Below are positions 1 to 12,227 of a stretch of 64,000 nucleotides of DNA, one piece after another. The stretch lies in the NCBI GenBank assembly GCA_950295325.1, contig OX485805.1:23363501-23427500 (forward strand), written 5' to 3'. The translations under genes and the position numbers were made by a program. Below the pieces are notes generated by a model. That model was not told where the DNA came from and did not search any database. It was given only the letters and a program-made list of their open reading frames with translations. Every line of letters starts with the position of its first letter. Position 1 is the stretch's first letter. The stretch comes from Polytrichum commune (Eukaryota; Streptophyta; Polytrichopsida; Polytrichales; Polytrichaceae).

Positions 1-9
1 AGGGAGGCA

Positions 10-506
10 TTGTCCCCTCGTTGTAGGTTTTCAACAATCGCAACTTTTCCCAACCCTCGTTCACATTTTTGTATGCCACCAAACCCGGACGTCCACCCTA
101 TATTCAGGTTTGGGAAGACAGTGCGTCGTAATCCAACAGCACCGCTGGCGGATCACAAAAACAAATGGGAGAGCACCGGACTCATGGAAAATTACTATGT
201 GGTTGGGGTCACTGCCATTCTATATCCGGGCTTTGGAGTGATAATCAACATTATCTCCAGACATGATATTACCTACCATGTCACAATTGGCGACATCCCG
301 CATTGTACATGCCCGGATTTCACGAAAGTGTCATCTCATGCATCGGGAAAAAAAGGAAATGGGTGTATTGTAAACATCTTTATTATGTGTTTAGATTTCT
401 GTGCAAGGTGGATTACGAGAGTGACAAGTTCATTCATGCACCTACATATACATATAATGAGGTCATGCGACTACTTGAACTTGCTTATATTGTAGAATGT
501 GAGTAG
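10..506 (+). pseudogene. SWIM zinc-finger protein fragment, frameshifted
   Basis: Two overlapping frames together give a SWIM-type zinc finger (CxC...CxH). The first frame holds the CTCPDF half (codons near 290-325). The second holds WVYCKHLYYV and a downstream stretch ending near NEVMRLLEL. The switch of frame falls in the A-run at about 347-356, so one base has been gained or lost there. Plant SWIM proteins carry this CxC / CKH arrangement followed by an aspartate-rich helix. The first frame continues upstream to the window edge without a recognised domain. Either this is a decayed gene, or the homopolymer was mis-sequenced. The tail is duplicated 576 bp downstream (1013-1196), which favours decay. 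Confidence 0.6.
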
Positions 507-1196
507 TATTGCAAGTGTTCTATTAAACAACATATATTTGAATGTCAATAAATGGCATGTTTTGGTTTGGATTATTATAATAAAAATTAGCTATGGACTG
601 AAAGTATTTCAAATGATTTAGTAACTTCAATTCTATTTAGACTACGACCCAACCGTGAGCGGTTTGATTGATTCACACGGATAAATAATAACAAGTTTCT
701 AAAAATAAAAAATAATCGAGAAGATTCTACGCACATCCGCGTAGTAACGTCTTCTTGGTATCCGCCTATAGATTATTTCTACTTTATCATTAGCTCAATT
801 TGGGATAGCACCAGTCAATGTAACCAACTGGATTCGAACCCGGGTTGATCCAGACCTAATACCAGTCTCTTACACAACTCGCATCTATAGGCGGATGTCT
901 CAAAACCTAGTAGCTACCTACATATTGACTATTTCTAATATCTAATTTCCTTGCTTTTGTAGATTATGGGCCTTAACTCAGCCCGTGAGCGGTTTAAGTG
1001 GTTCACAATTATGACACCTACATATACGTATAATGAGGTTATGCACCTACTTGAACTTATTGGTGTTGTGGAATGTGAGTAGTTGTGCAAGTGTTGGTTG
1101 TAACTACATGTATAAAGATGTCAATAAATGACATGTATTGGTTTGGATTATTATAATAAAAATCAGCAATGGATTGAAAGTGTTTAAAATAATCCA
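437..1196 (+). repeat. Direct duplication of the SWIM gene tail
   Basis: Bases 437-622 and 1013-1196 are about 85% alike by eye. Both run from the 'cctacatata' stretch through the NEVM..LLEL codons to 'ggattattataataaaaat'. Between the copies sits a SINE-like insert (about 700-910). The second copy also ends its reading frame at the same place (VVECE, stop). Confidence 0.75.
700..910 (-). mobile_element. tRNA-derived SINE
   Basis: On the minus strand there is a perfect RNA polymerase III B box (GGTTCGAATCC, at 830-840 on the plus strand). About 35 bases upstream is an A-box-like GTGTAAGAGACTGG. A T-rich tail ends near 700. 'ctataggcggat' near 890-901 and its inverse near 760-772 bracket the head and body. 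No cloverleaf with an anticodon arm can be drawn, so this is a SINE head and not a tRNA gene. The exact ends are uncertain. Confidence 0.55.
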
Positions 1197-2348
1197 TGGC
1201 AATAGGGCCCTTTCACGTGTGCTTCATTTAAAATACTGGCAATTTACAATTGAAAATATACAATTAATTTGTCAAAATTCTGGTTATGTACCCTAAACCC
1301 GTGTGTCTTTACTAAATTTGGAGTCATTGCTCATGTGTTACTGCTCACCGCTCACCGCTCACTACTCATCGCTCATAAGATAGCTTCCCTCGATCCATGT
1401 GGCATCTGACTTTAAGTCCACATTTGGTAAGTGTTGAGGTTATGGCTAGACACTTGTTGACCTAAAAATTATATTAAAAATAAAATAAAGAATGAAGACA
1501 AATATGAAACTAATAACCTTGGAGGATCACTAATGGCACTTGAGGTCTTCAAACTATAATGTTGTGGGTGTAGTAAAGGTGTATTGTGTGGATTATTGTG
1601 AGAAGTTTGGATCCACCATTGGATATCACTCCAAGAACACATCCCACAATCTTTTTGCCAACTTTTTTTTTTTTTTTAAAATCGTTCATGTCTAACATAC
1701 ATAATTGAAATTGGCAACAAAAAAGGAGTCTAGTTTAGTGATCATGACCAATCATAAGCATCTAAGGGGAAGTCTATTATCTTCACCGCATTTGATCATC
1801 AAGCACTAGTGGCTAAAGGCATTCATATACTACGTGCATTGAATGAAACTAATACTATGAGAATACACCATTTGCTCTAATTGATGATCCTAAATCGAAG
1901 GAAGTCAAGTCCTTTTGGGGATTTGGCAAACAATTGAGGGGCGTTGTAGGTGACAACAAGTGAGTATGTGAGCAACCAATATGTGCAAAATGTGGGTTGG
2001 TTCAAGAAAAATTGCCGCTTATCAAAGCGACTCAAATTTGCAATTGTTGTGTGAGCCATTAGCTCAATTGAGTGTCATTAAGTAGAAGGTTCTTTGGGAT
2101 GCCCTACGTGGCTCTTACTATGATGTGAAGGTGAACTGTAAGACTGGTTTGTTCGAGGAAATGTAGGAGTACAAACCTCTAGCTGCTTATGGATTGTTTT
2201 GGGTAGGATTTTAAGCAATGCTTTTGACAATGTTTTTGGCAAATTATATAGTTTGGAGCATTGGGTTCGAAGTTAAAGTTTGGACTTATGTCTTGAGCAC
2301 AAAAAGTTGGATGTTGTGTATTGAGTGGTTTTAACCACTTGAACTTGA
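1197..2348. other. No gene seen
   Basis: AT-rich sequence with a T-run at 1664-1677 and a short 'ctcaccgctc' repeat near 1345-1375. No reading frame with coding character was recognised. Confidence 0.5.
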
Positions 2349-3230
2349 GGGTGCAAGCACGGTCAAGTACACTACTCCATTACCTTGCATACGTTTAAGT
2401 GAAAGTGATTCAAAACTATATACCAACGTTGAATTTTTTGAAGGAAAAAATCATAAACATTTGAAAAACACATTGATCTACAAAGCCAAGCAATTTATGT
2501 TAACCACAAAAAAAGTTCAAGAAAAGTCTACATATTTTAGAAGATGGTGCAAGTAGTGCGCAAGTAGATATGTGGAACATGTAATTGTCTAAATTTTGGT
2601 ATAAAACATGATAAAATTATGCTAAATTGATATTTTTCTACAATTTTTTTGTAATGGTGCCCTCAAGTTTACAATAAATTCAAGGAATGTGGGAAAAAAT
2701 CCAACTTCAAAATATTCAAGGTCTTATAATCTACATCCAAAACCATATGTAGCCATTACCGTTTGAGCAATACTTTTAATGATACATTTTTGAAGATCAC
2801 ATCATAATATTTTATATTTGAGTACCTAACACAACAATAGAGGGTGCCATGAAAAGGAATCCAATTTAAACAACACTTTGCTACTACTTTTAAGCGTTTG
2901 ACCCAAAAAATGATGGTTTTAATATACCGGAGCACTTTTCTGTATACTTGACCATGCGTACTATTTTTACTATATTTGAAGCAAAATTCGGACATATACT
3001 TGTTCAATATCACCTACTTGCATGCCACTTGCACCGTCTTCTAAAATATGTAGACTTTTCTTGATATTTTTTTGGTCAACATAAATTTCTTGGTACTGTG
3101 AATCAATATGTTCTTTAAATGTTTCTAACTTTTATCCTTCCTAGTTCAAAGTTAGTGTATAGTTATGAATCACTTCCACTTAAACCTATGCATGGATCAA
3201 TGGTTCTCCACTTTGTTGTGTTTGCACCCC
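2349..3230. mobile_element. Foldback element with ~220-bp terminal inverted repeats
   Basis: The left arm (2349 to about 2570, starting GGGTGCAAGCAC) matches the reverse complement of the right arm (about 3006-3230, ending in GTTTGCACCCC). The match runs over a series of shared blocks: 'taagtg.aagtgattca', 'aaacatttgaa', 'agaaaagtctacatatttta' and 'ggtgcaagt'. The centre (2571-3005) has no recognisable coding sequence. Long inverted ends with a non-coding middle fit a Mutator-like or other foldback element. The flanks do not give a clean target duplication. A solo arm lies at 7695-7890. Confidence 0.7.
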
Positions 3231-3690
3231 TATGTTTGATTTGTAAAAATTAATCCCAATACTCTCGTGCATATTCTATTCCCCCCCCCCCCCCCCCTCT
3301 CGTGAAGATACTCAAAAGAATCTAAAAGACATTGGAAGTATCATTTCCTTGCATTATCATTCCTAAAAGTAAATTACCCAAAAAAACACTCGTTGCTTTT
3401 ATGTTGTTTATATGAATTGGGTTGCATTCCGCATCATTAGTCAATATGATCATGCTATATGGAAGAAAATCAAAACATGTAGTAAGAGCCTCGAGTCAAA
3501 CAAGGAATTTGGTAGATATAGTCAAAGGAAGTTTTCAATTTTAATAACGCATTTGAAGGAATTTGCTTTACACCATCAAATCATGCACCTTGCAAAATAA
3601 AAAAATTGATTATTTGGTGGAAGATATCCAAAGAATATGACAAATTCCTATTTACACATACTTTGAGATGTAATCAAATAATCACTCTAG

Positions 3691-3739
<49 letters not shown>

Positions 3740-4640
3740 TACAAATAACACAATGTACATGCAACTAAAACGTGATATAACAAAAGATGCAGTCTACATC
3801 AGACACTAGTATCTGACATTTGTATCACATGTCCTCCTATAAAAGTGCATGTACACATTTTGCATTATTTCTAGAGCTTATGCCTAAGTCTAGATTTTCT
3901 TAAATCCCAATTGTCATGTCCTCAGTCTCCCATTTGAAAACTCATTTTCATACAAGGACAAACCTCAATTAAAAGGCCCTATGGTAGGATCTCATTTTTG
4001 AAACTTGATTCAAATCTATTTGTAGCATATATTAAAAAAAATTATGATAATTACAAATTAATTAAGATTGGCAAAATCAATGCACATTGAGTCATGAAGT
4101 TTAACAGGGGGATGATGCCAAGTTTTTTAAGAACATCTCCAAACCTCTCTCATGAAAAGAGACCAATTTCTTTTCTTCTTATTTCCAAACTAACTCTGAA
4201 GCATATACTACATTGAGAACCAACTTTAAATTGACCATCTCATAAACTTCAGACACTATGCCAAATCCCAACTTATGGAGTCAAACCATGTCACATATAT
4301 ATATATATATATATATATAATCGTAGCCAATTTACCCTAGCTCCATGTTTCACAAGTGATAAGGTTCTACCCAAGTCTATGTAAGGTAGCCAAACCAATA
4401 TCCAATAACTTAAGCAATTTCGCACAAGTGTGGTACATGTGTAATAATGGAGTGATTCTTTATAAACCTAGAAATTTAATGTTTAACAAAAATATCACGA
4501 TTTATTCAAATTACTGAAATTATATTAAATTTCCAAAGACAAGATTCTTTTCCAACCCATATTCACAACACAGGTCGATTTATTTACAATAACTGGCAAA
4601 TAAAAACTTGAGTGCAATCAACGTCCTTTTCAAGGAACCC
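3231..4640. repeat. Microsatellite-rich spacer
   Basis: Holds a run of 17 C (3281-3297), a (TG)n tract (3692-3736) and an (AT)n tract (about 4295-4318). Open frames here are short, and the one across the TG tract encodes only Cys-Val repeats. Confidence 0.7.
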
Positions 4641-5027
4641 AAAGATGTGTTCTCTTCGCTTCCTTCTTTCCAACGCGCCAAATATGACGGCTACAACTGT
4701 GCTTGTCCATGACTTTTCCATGACTTTGAAAAATGGCAGATGCATGTGTGAAACTTCACGACTTTAGGAGACTCTATGTATCAAGATCGAGTGGGAAAAC
4801 TATTTGAAAATGGTCATGTCTATTATAAGTATCTAGAACAAAGATGTGTTGTCTTCGCTTCCTTCTTTCCAACGCGCCAAATATGACGGCTACATCTGTG
4901 CTTCTCCATCACTTTGAAAAATGACAGATGCATGTGTGAAACTTCACGACTTTAAGAGACTCTATGTATCAAGATCGAGTGGGGAAACTATTTGAAAATG
5001 GTCATGTCTACCATAAGTATATAGAAA
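4641..5027. repeat. Two-copy tandem repeat, ~199-bp period
   Basis: 'aaagatgtgt' starts both copies, at 4641 and 4840. The copies stay over 90% alike by eye through 'cgagtgggaaaactatttga'. The second copy lacks about 15 bases in the 'gtccatgactttt' stretch. High similarity suggests a recent duplication. Confidence 0.85.
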
Positions 5028-6744
5028 TACTTACACACTCGTCCCTTTCCCCTTTTCCCAATTCCTCACTCGGGTTTCCTTTAGTCTCTCATTTCCTCAA
5101 GGGGTTCGCCACATGAGAACCTTCCATGCCTCGGTCCTTCACATGTCATACCTAACTTCCTAGCGGTTACGTTCGAGTCCCTCGTGAGTGGTCTTCTTTT
5201 TCTACAAAAGAAGTAGATAGAAGCGGTTGTTGATTCACCACTTTTTCGAAAGTAGGCACAATTGTGTGCATTGGGGTCCTTATGATATTTGGGTATTGTT
5301 GTTGCACCCGGTAGCACAAGGCCATTATAGTTAGAAACCGGGTATAAGCAAATGGGTTTTTTATTATAATCACATAGAAAGTGGTGATTGGTTCCATTCT
5401 TAAGCACGAAGAGAGTGATTTTCTTTCCATATGGTGAGGCGGGGTAGGTGTTGAATTTGTGAACATGTGAGAGGTCTCCATGCTTCTACTTGTATTCATT
5501 TTAGAACCTCGAAAGCATTCAAAAGTTACAACTGTGAAATGTTTGGGATTTGAAAATAAACTTGAGTTTATTGACCGCTTGGAATTTGTAGGCTATAGGA
5601 GCATTGCGTGCTTGTTTTGCCGATTGGGAGAACACTCAATCCAAAAGTAGGAAAAAGTGAGACGATTTCAATCAATGTTGCCACCAACATGAATAATGGT
5701 GTTGCTTCATCTTACATTTTGTCTTTACTAGTGCCAGGATGTAGTTTCAAAGTGGCAAACTTGAGGGAGAAATAATTAATTTGTGTCGATGTAGAGAGTC
5801 CTCTATACTATACATGTGAAACCCCGGAACATGCATCAAAAGAATCAGGGGGCTCCCAAAAGACCATTGCCTCCTTTTAAAGGTAAACGCCTTGGACATG
5901 CGCATACAAGTTGACTTGCACATGTTTTCCCCAAAGCCAAGCCCTTAGGTTTTCATGTGGTTAGTTGAAAAGTGGATGGTTCACATGGAAACCCCCACAA
6001 TGATTGGGTGGACCTTATAAAGCGTTAGGGTGCACCACAATCAAGAGTTCTAAGAAGATCATCCATTTGGGTATTATTCCAGCCTTAGGTTGTTGCTCAG
6101 TCTCAAAGTTCTCGTGGGATTTGAATTAGGGCCTTGGATTCAACCACCCTCAACTCAAAACTTAACATTCTACAACTTGTCATTGTAGTTTGGCAGGGCA
6201 TGGGGTTCCCACGCTTGGGATGTTGATATTCCCATATTCCAATGTGAACTTAGGCTTTGTCTAGCCCTCCATCCGTTAACTACACACAAACTATGATGAC
6301 GAGTTGAAGAATGTTATTGGTATAGGCTCTCCCATCCTTCAAAACCTATGAATGATTGTCCAAGTAAGAAGCTTGGTGAAACATGATCAAGGCAAGGAAG
6401 AAAGGGTTCCCATTCATGTCGGTGTACAAATGAACATTGATGTCATTTTTAATTATGTCCAAGTATGATTGGGACACCCATTGTGATACGATACCATCAC
6501 ATCCTTGACACCCTTACAATTAACAATGTTATCTTAAATTGTGTTCATTATGACTATTGTTGAGAGAGAGAGAGAGAGTCGGGCATTGATTGTGGTATTT
6601 AAAGTGAGTCATTCTCACTTGTAATTGGAAATTAATGTGTGTACCACACATCATGTTATTGTAGATCCTTGAAGTTGTAATTAATGGATCACTAGCAATA
6701 ATTTTTAATCTGGCTAACCTTGAGTGATTTTCGGGGGGGGGGGG
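5028..6744. other. No recognised gene; a 108-aa frame of unknown status
   Basis: A minus-strand frame of 108 codons (5081-5407) and an overlapping 110-codon frame (5167-5499) have no motif I know. The codon pattern does not separate them from chance. A (GA)n tract lies at about 6564-6578, and a G-run at about 6735-6747 marks the end of the next repeat. Confidence 0.35.
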
Positions 6745-6905
6745 GGTGCACTATACTAAACACATACGAGTACATGCAAGTGCAGGAAAGAGGCGTTAAT
6801 TTGAACTTTACCGTGGCACATAAGCATATATGCACAAATTAGAACTTGAAGTTGTGTACATGTGTGGAGGACCTTTAAAAAATACAAAATATTTGTACTT
6901 GTATG
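6745..6905 (-). repeat. Dispersed repeat family R2, copy 1
   Basis: Reverse-complemented, this matches 45335-45490 and 57960-58130. Shared blocks include 'aaaggtcctcca', 'acatgtaca', 'taatttgtg', 'aaagttcaaat' and a terminal 'gtgcaccccc'. In this copy the terminal C block has grown into a long homopolymer. Class unknown; no coding sequence. Confidence 0.65.
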
Positions 6906-7694
6906 GTAGTGTCACTATGTTATATCTTGGTTGTGATTGTGGTACGTGTGTTTTTTTTAACACACTTGAAGCTAAATTGTAAAATAAATGAGGTAAACAT
7001 AAAATTCAGCTCCAATTAGGGTTTGAGTTGTTGAGAGGGGTTTATAGGATGTGTAAAAAGTTTGACAATCTATGGTTGGAGTATAGAGATCCAATCGAAT
7101 TAATGGACCGTCCATCAAACATAGAAATTGGCTAGTGTTGGTGTAGAAAAAGGAACCAATAACAAGTCAACATGCAATCTTATTAATTCATTTGATGGTA
7201 GACTTAGAAATAATAATTGCATTAGCTTTCATGATAAACATTGCATACTTAGATGCTTATGAGTTACATCCGAGGTATGAAAAAGTCTTCAATAACTTTA
7301 TTAATAATTATAATGGTTTTGCATTATACATATGATAGGGGTTGATTGTTATTTGAAGTATATTTTTATAATAATGAAATTGACTATATATGAATGTATG
7401 TTCTTTTACGTACACATATTGTCACTTGTAATTTTATCAATGAAATTATACATGTATTGCTTAATTTTACAACAAATGTTTTTTGTATATGGGTTTTTTT
7501 TAGTACGTTGCAAATGTACATAATTCTTGGTTTCAATGAAAGGTACAACCCCCTGGGGTGATTTTCTGATTCTAAAAGTACATGATGGAATATTATGTGA
7601 TTATTCTAGTGTTTTGCATATGCAATAGCCAAAATAATCCCCAAAATCCATAAAAGTTGGATGAGATTGCCAACTTCTAGAGGATTGTGTGTAA

Positions 7695-7890
7695 GGGTGC
7701 AAGCACAGTCTACTACACAACTCCATAACCTTGCATAGGTTTAAGTGATTCAAAACTATATACTAACTTTGATTTTTGTGAAGGAAAAAATCATAAACAT
7801 TTGAAAAACACATTGATCTACGAAGCCAAGCAATTAATGTTGACAAATGTTTTTCCAAGGAAAAAATATATATTTAAAAAGACGGTGCAA
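7695..7890 (+). mobile_element. Solo arm of the 2349-3230 foldback element
   Basis: Starts GGGTGCAAGCACAGTC and follows the left arm of the 2.3-kb element through 'tcataaacatttgaaaaacacattgatcta' to 'gacggtgcaag'. No opposite arm was found within several kilobases, so this is a truncated or recombined copy. Confidence 0.7.
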
Positions 7891-8210
7891 GATAGTTTGC
7901 CCTACAAACTATCATGAAATATGTTTTGCTAGATTTTTTTAAAAAAAAAGTCACGGTCTCCCGGATTTTGCATCTGGCCCACCTCTTGAAGGTGGACCTG
8001 ACACAAATTCCGATAGACCATGTGCCTTTATCCACAACTTGCCATGTAAGACTCCATGTAGACTCTTCATCCATGAAGTCTTCTTTGGACCTTTAGACCT
8101 TCACCTTTGTGTGTGAAGTAAACTTGGACAGTCTCCGCCCTTTCGACGAATGAGGGCTCTTAGATTGCAATGGTCACGGGCCTTCAGTCTTGTGCGTGAA
8201 GTGGCCCTAA

Positions 8211-9178
8211 GGGCCGGTTTACACTACGGTGGAGAAAGCCTCCGGTCGGTCAAGAATGCTTGGCCAAGACATGGTTATATGAGGCAAATGGTGGATGTGC
8301 CGGAGAAGAATTAAAGGCAATAAAATATTTCTTAAGGAGTCTTGACCGGTTGAAGTCTAAACACCTAGAGGAGAAGTTTAGTGGAGAAGTCCACCGGTGA
8401 AGAGAAGTTCACCTAATGGTGAAGATTTTTTGTGATAAAAAACCATAATTCTCTACATTCACATTGTATCAAAAGATTTCAACAAGAATTGTGTTCATAA
8501 GAATTGTGTAATATAATGTTCAATTTTATTCAAAAGATAATGAAAATTGCCAAATTGCCAATTGTCAAGTTTGGCCCATGTAGGAAATAAATGTCTCCTT
8601 GGGTGTTTAAGAATGAAGAGGGGAAAACCCATACACATTAGACAAAGCACTACTCTTTGGTATTATTTAAGACATGCTCCCCTCTTAATCATCCTCATCA
8701 ATTTCTCTCTTCTTATCTTTAATCTTCAATCATGGATAATCGAAGAAGAGAGATTTTGTGCTCTCTTATGATCTTTATGGTTTTGAAATATTTTATCGTT
8801 TCAACTATGGCGATACAAAAAACCATCATGTATCACCATAATGCTTCAATTATGATGATGGCATATTTTTTGTTTGGGAGCAAGGAGAGGGTGGTGTGGA
8901 AATTTGACCGGCCAAGTGGATATGTGTCACAATTTTTTATTGAGTTGGGCTTCTCTGGCCTCTTGAGGCCGGACAAGAAACTCCTCCTCCGCAGAAGCCC
9001 AACTCCAAAAAGTGCCGCCATGTCATTTTATCATCCATGAGAAAAGTTCATCACCATTGTTTTCTTCACCTAGTGTAAACACCCACCGATCAAGAGTTGC
9101 ATTTTCGACCAATCACAATTGAGAAACGCCCTTTTTTTCATGACCGGTGGACTTCTCCACCATAGTGTAAACCGGCCC
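8211..9178. mobile_element. PIF/Harbinger-like element, TAA target duplication
   Basis: Terminal inverted repeats begin GGGCCGGTTTACACTA on both sides and continue with GGTGGAGAA. The flanks carry a perfect TAA duplication (8208-8210 and 9179-9181). A 3-bp TWA target duplication is typical of PIF/Harbinger. The interior has a 102-codon frame at 8732-9040 starting MDNRRREIL after a pyrimidine-rich leader. This could be the start of a HARBI1-type gene, but no DDE domain follows, so the element looks non-autonomous. A truncated relative lies at 30040-30283. Confidence 0.8.
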
Positions 9179-9437
9179 TAAACTTGAAGTCGAAAGCTCG
9201 AACTGAATTCAAGTGACTGCCGCCAGGTTTGGTGCACCAATACACATAATTTATGTCTGTGTCAGACACCCACTAGAATTGGAGCCTTTTACCTATTTGA
9301 ACAAGCTGACTTTCCAATTAATGGGGACTCCACTATACAGGAATCTGTACTAGATTCAAAGCCAGCGATTCAAGATTCTAGTTATTAAGCTAAGTTACAA
9401 TATACCATGGTCAATGATCGGGGAGAACTGGCAGTTA

Positions 9438-9933
9438 GGGGCGGTTTACACTATGGACCATGAAGTCGTCCCACGTAAGAGGCCTATTTTGCGTGGGACG
9501 ACTTCGTGGGACGACTTCCATGGTCCGAGTTACTAAAATATTAGTTTTCATGGTTCATGGGCCCTTCACTAGGTGTAAACCGAATGTGGACCATGAAGAA
9601 TGACCATGCACCAAAAAGTGGAGTCATTAACTAAGTTGGAAAAAAAATCATTAAAAAAATCCAAAAAAATCATTAAAACGGCATTTTTCTGACATGGGCC
9701 CTTGCTATTTTTCCTAGACCACCTCTTTTGCTTGTCCCAACGGAAAACCCGTTGGACCATGGCAATGGATAGAGTAGGCTTAAAAAAACAAATTTGTGGA
9801 CCTCAACCTCCGTGGTCACTCTGCCATTTTTTCCTTGGTGTAAACCCAAGTCGTCCCGGGACGACTTCAACGTCCAATCACATCGCTTAGACGGCCATGG
9901 GACAACTTCATGGTCCATAGTGTAAACCGCCCC
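9438..9933. mobile_element. PIF/Harbinger-like MITE, TTA target duplication
   Basis: Both ends read GGGGCGGTTTACACTATGGA inward, and the inverted repeat continues for about 36 bp with one mismatch. TTA flanks both sides (9435-9437 and 9934-9936). Internal copies of the 'gtgtaaacc' and 'gtcgtccc' motifs (near 9484-9505, 9568-9600 and 9838-9868) suggest an earlier internal rearrangement. Frames inside are not real genes. Confidence 0.85.
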
Positions 9934-10195
9934 TTAGTTACAGATGAAGCGGTTGAGTTTGAGAAATAACCGGTTGATGTTCGAGGCTGCACGAAAATTA
10001 CCGATCTTTTGAGAGGAATATAGAGAATATACCCTAAATTAGTATAGGAAACCCGAAGGATGTCAACACGTATTAACCGGTTGGACTTGCAAACACTAGG
10101 ATCTCAACTGATTAGTATGCCCAAAAATCTCCCCGATCAGTGACCGTGATCTGTGCTAGTGTTTCATCCAAGGAAGCTCGGTGAAGTGATTCTAA

Positions 10196-10688
10196 GGGGC
10201 GCTTCACACTATGGCCGAAGGTCAAGAGGCCGTCGATTTTCACTGATCGGATTGCAAGAAACCAAGAATTCAGTCTCTCAACCCTTCAGACTGGAGGCCA
10301 AAGGTTGTTGCGATTCAAAATGCCATCATGGTGGTAATTTGTGACCAAGACGACGGACTCTGGAAGGAAGTTTGGGTCGGATGGGAATGGAAACTCAAAC
10401 TATGGTCCAAAGGCCGTCGGTTTTTTTTTCCATAAAAAAAAACAAATGTCGACAAGATCGTGGCCGTTAGATTGGAGGGGTTGTTTTGGGTAGGGAATAA
10501 AGTGGGGTGCTCCTTCTTTCTTTGGACTGTGGGCTTGGCCTTTGGAGGCTTCACACTGTGCCCGGTTGAAGGCTCCAATTCCTATATATTTATTGGTTAT
10601 TTTCAGCCCATTTCTTTGGACTCTCAACAAAGTTGGTTGTTCAATCCCATGGCCTCTCGACTTGGATGGCCATAGTGTGAAGCGGCCC
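10196..10688. mobile_element. PIF/Harbinger-like MITE
   Basis: Ends read GGGGCGCTTCACACTATGGCC and, from the right, GGGCCGCTTCACACTATGGCC. They are flanked by TAA and TTA respectively, so the target duplication is imperfect or mutated. Size and end structure match the elements at 8.2 and 9.4 kb, but the sequences are a separate subfamily. The 145-codon minus-strand frame overlapping it (10400-10837) is a chance frame. Confidence 0.75.
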
Positions 10689-11086
10689 TTATAGTAAGTT
10701 TTATGAGGAAGGCATGTGAACCTTGTTATATTTATGTGGTCACCGTCTTCTACATTCGAGTGGTATAAGCTTACGGCAAGCTTGTTGTCCCATATGGACA
10801 CTTGAAAAAGACATGTGTCACAATGAGATTGGAACATATGCTCATATTATAGACATCATTCCGGGTTCATTTTGTCAACATGATCTGGGAGGGCCACCAC
10901 TCGACGCCACGATCGTATTGAAAAGGAAGAGGGATTCACTTCGACCTCTTATAATCTTGAACATGCGGATTTCGCCCTTGAAACTTGGAATGACAATTCT
11001 CATGATTTGCAATTGTTAAACAAACAAGACAATTCTTCGTCCGATCCTGTGGTCAGAAACGTTTATGGAGTCGGAATTGCCCATAA

Positions 11087-11262
11087 CATCATAACATTAT
11101 TCAAATCCATTCTAGTGGTACGTGGGACCGACAGTATTCCACGAAATATCCCCAATTCTTTCTCACATTCAAACTGAATGCGAGGAATACCCGGGAATAT
11201 TATGTGGAATATTGTCAGTCCCACATATAGACATTGTTATGGATATGAACAATGTTACGATG
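11087..11262. mobile_element. Short foldback MITE (family F), copy 1
   Basis: The arms fold back over nearly the whole 176 bp. The left arm 'catcataacattattcaaat' pairs with the right 'gaacaatgttacgatg', and the inner 'ggga.cgacagtattccac' pairs with 'gtggaatattgtcagtccc'. A second copy of the family is at 37961-38101. Confidence 0.75.
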
Positions 11263-11750
11263 AGGACTACATACTTGAATCGATAGGGTTCGGGAATCAG
11301 GCGGGTGGGGCTCAACTGATTTACCATTGTCAATGTTTTGGTGCAATAAGAAAGTAAGTGTGGTATCGTAATTGTCACTCTGCAGATTAAAGTAAGATTT
11401 TATCAGTTCCATGACTTTAGAGTTGACCTGCATCTTGAGATGAAACATCGTGGGATGTGGGACCTAACTTAGGCACGGTGAAAATAGCAACAGCAAGCCT
11501 TGATTGAGAGAGAGGGAGAATTTGCATGCTCCCCAAAAAATATGGTATGGTAGGGGTCTCATAAGAGGTGCCCGGGAAGTGCTTTTGAGTTACAAGAACA
11601 AGTCATACCCCTTTTACATTGGAGCTCGAAGTCAAGAGCTATTTGAACTTGCGAGTTTTGGGAGGGGGTTCAATCCCTAACTCCCCAAGCTACCCTTTTA
11701 TCCCTACATTAACCTCACCTAACTCATTCATTCACAATGACTTTGTTTAA

Positions 11751-11885
11751 TTATGCGACGGTTTTGCGTGTCCGAGGGGGCTCCGCCTCCCTTTAGAGTG
11801 CGTGTGTGCATTTTCCTTGGTTCTCAATGCCTTGGAGTTGGTTTTTTTGGCCTTCTATCTCCTAAAAAAAGGAAGAAACGAAAGA
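11751..11885 (+). mobile_element. LINE 3' tail fragment
   Basis: Resembles the 3' end of the LINE copies at 36860-36985 and 42365-42475. They share the order 'ccgagggg.c.ccgcctccc', a 'gcgtgtg.ttttcttt' block, 'ttgg.gttggttttttggcc' and a final A/G-rich tail. Only the tail is present, as expected of a 5'-truncated LINE. The 60-codon frame across it is not a gene. Confidence 0.55.
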
Positions 11886-12227
11886 AAAGTCTTGCAAAGT
11901 TCACTGCAAGCGAATACACTAAATATGATATTTAGTGTCACTAATTGTGTTGTTGAATGCTAATCGTAAACTGTGGTATAGTGTCACCAACACTATTTGT
12001 CATTCCTTGTAATTTTTTTAAAGGGGGGGATTATAGATTTACAGTGTTGCAATTACTGTCACCTACTAAATGATTTTTCATCCAACTTTCAATCATCCAT
12101 GACAATGTTTCATCACAAGTTGGTGACAAGAGAAGGTAGGGTTTTGGCCAATGGATGAACTCATCCATCATCTTGAAAAGTCACCATGGTGACATTAAAT
12201 ACCATATGACACTAAATGCCGTAGTTA

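Noticed and set aside
830-850. tRNA gene
   Set aside because: A B box is present but no acceptor, D or anticodon stem pairs around it. A SINE head fits better.
3606-3809. Cys-Val repeat protein
   Set aside because: Pure translation of the TG microsatellite.
10400-10837. 145-codon minus-strand frame
   Set aside because: It lies across the MITE at 10196-10688 and runs past its end. It has no motif and no splice context.
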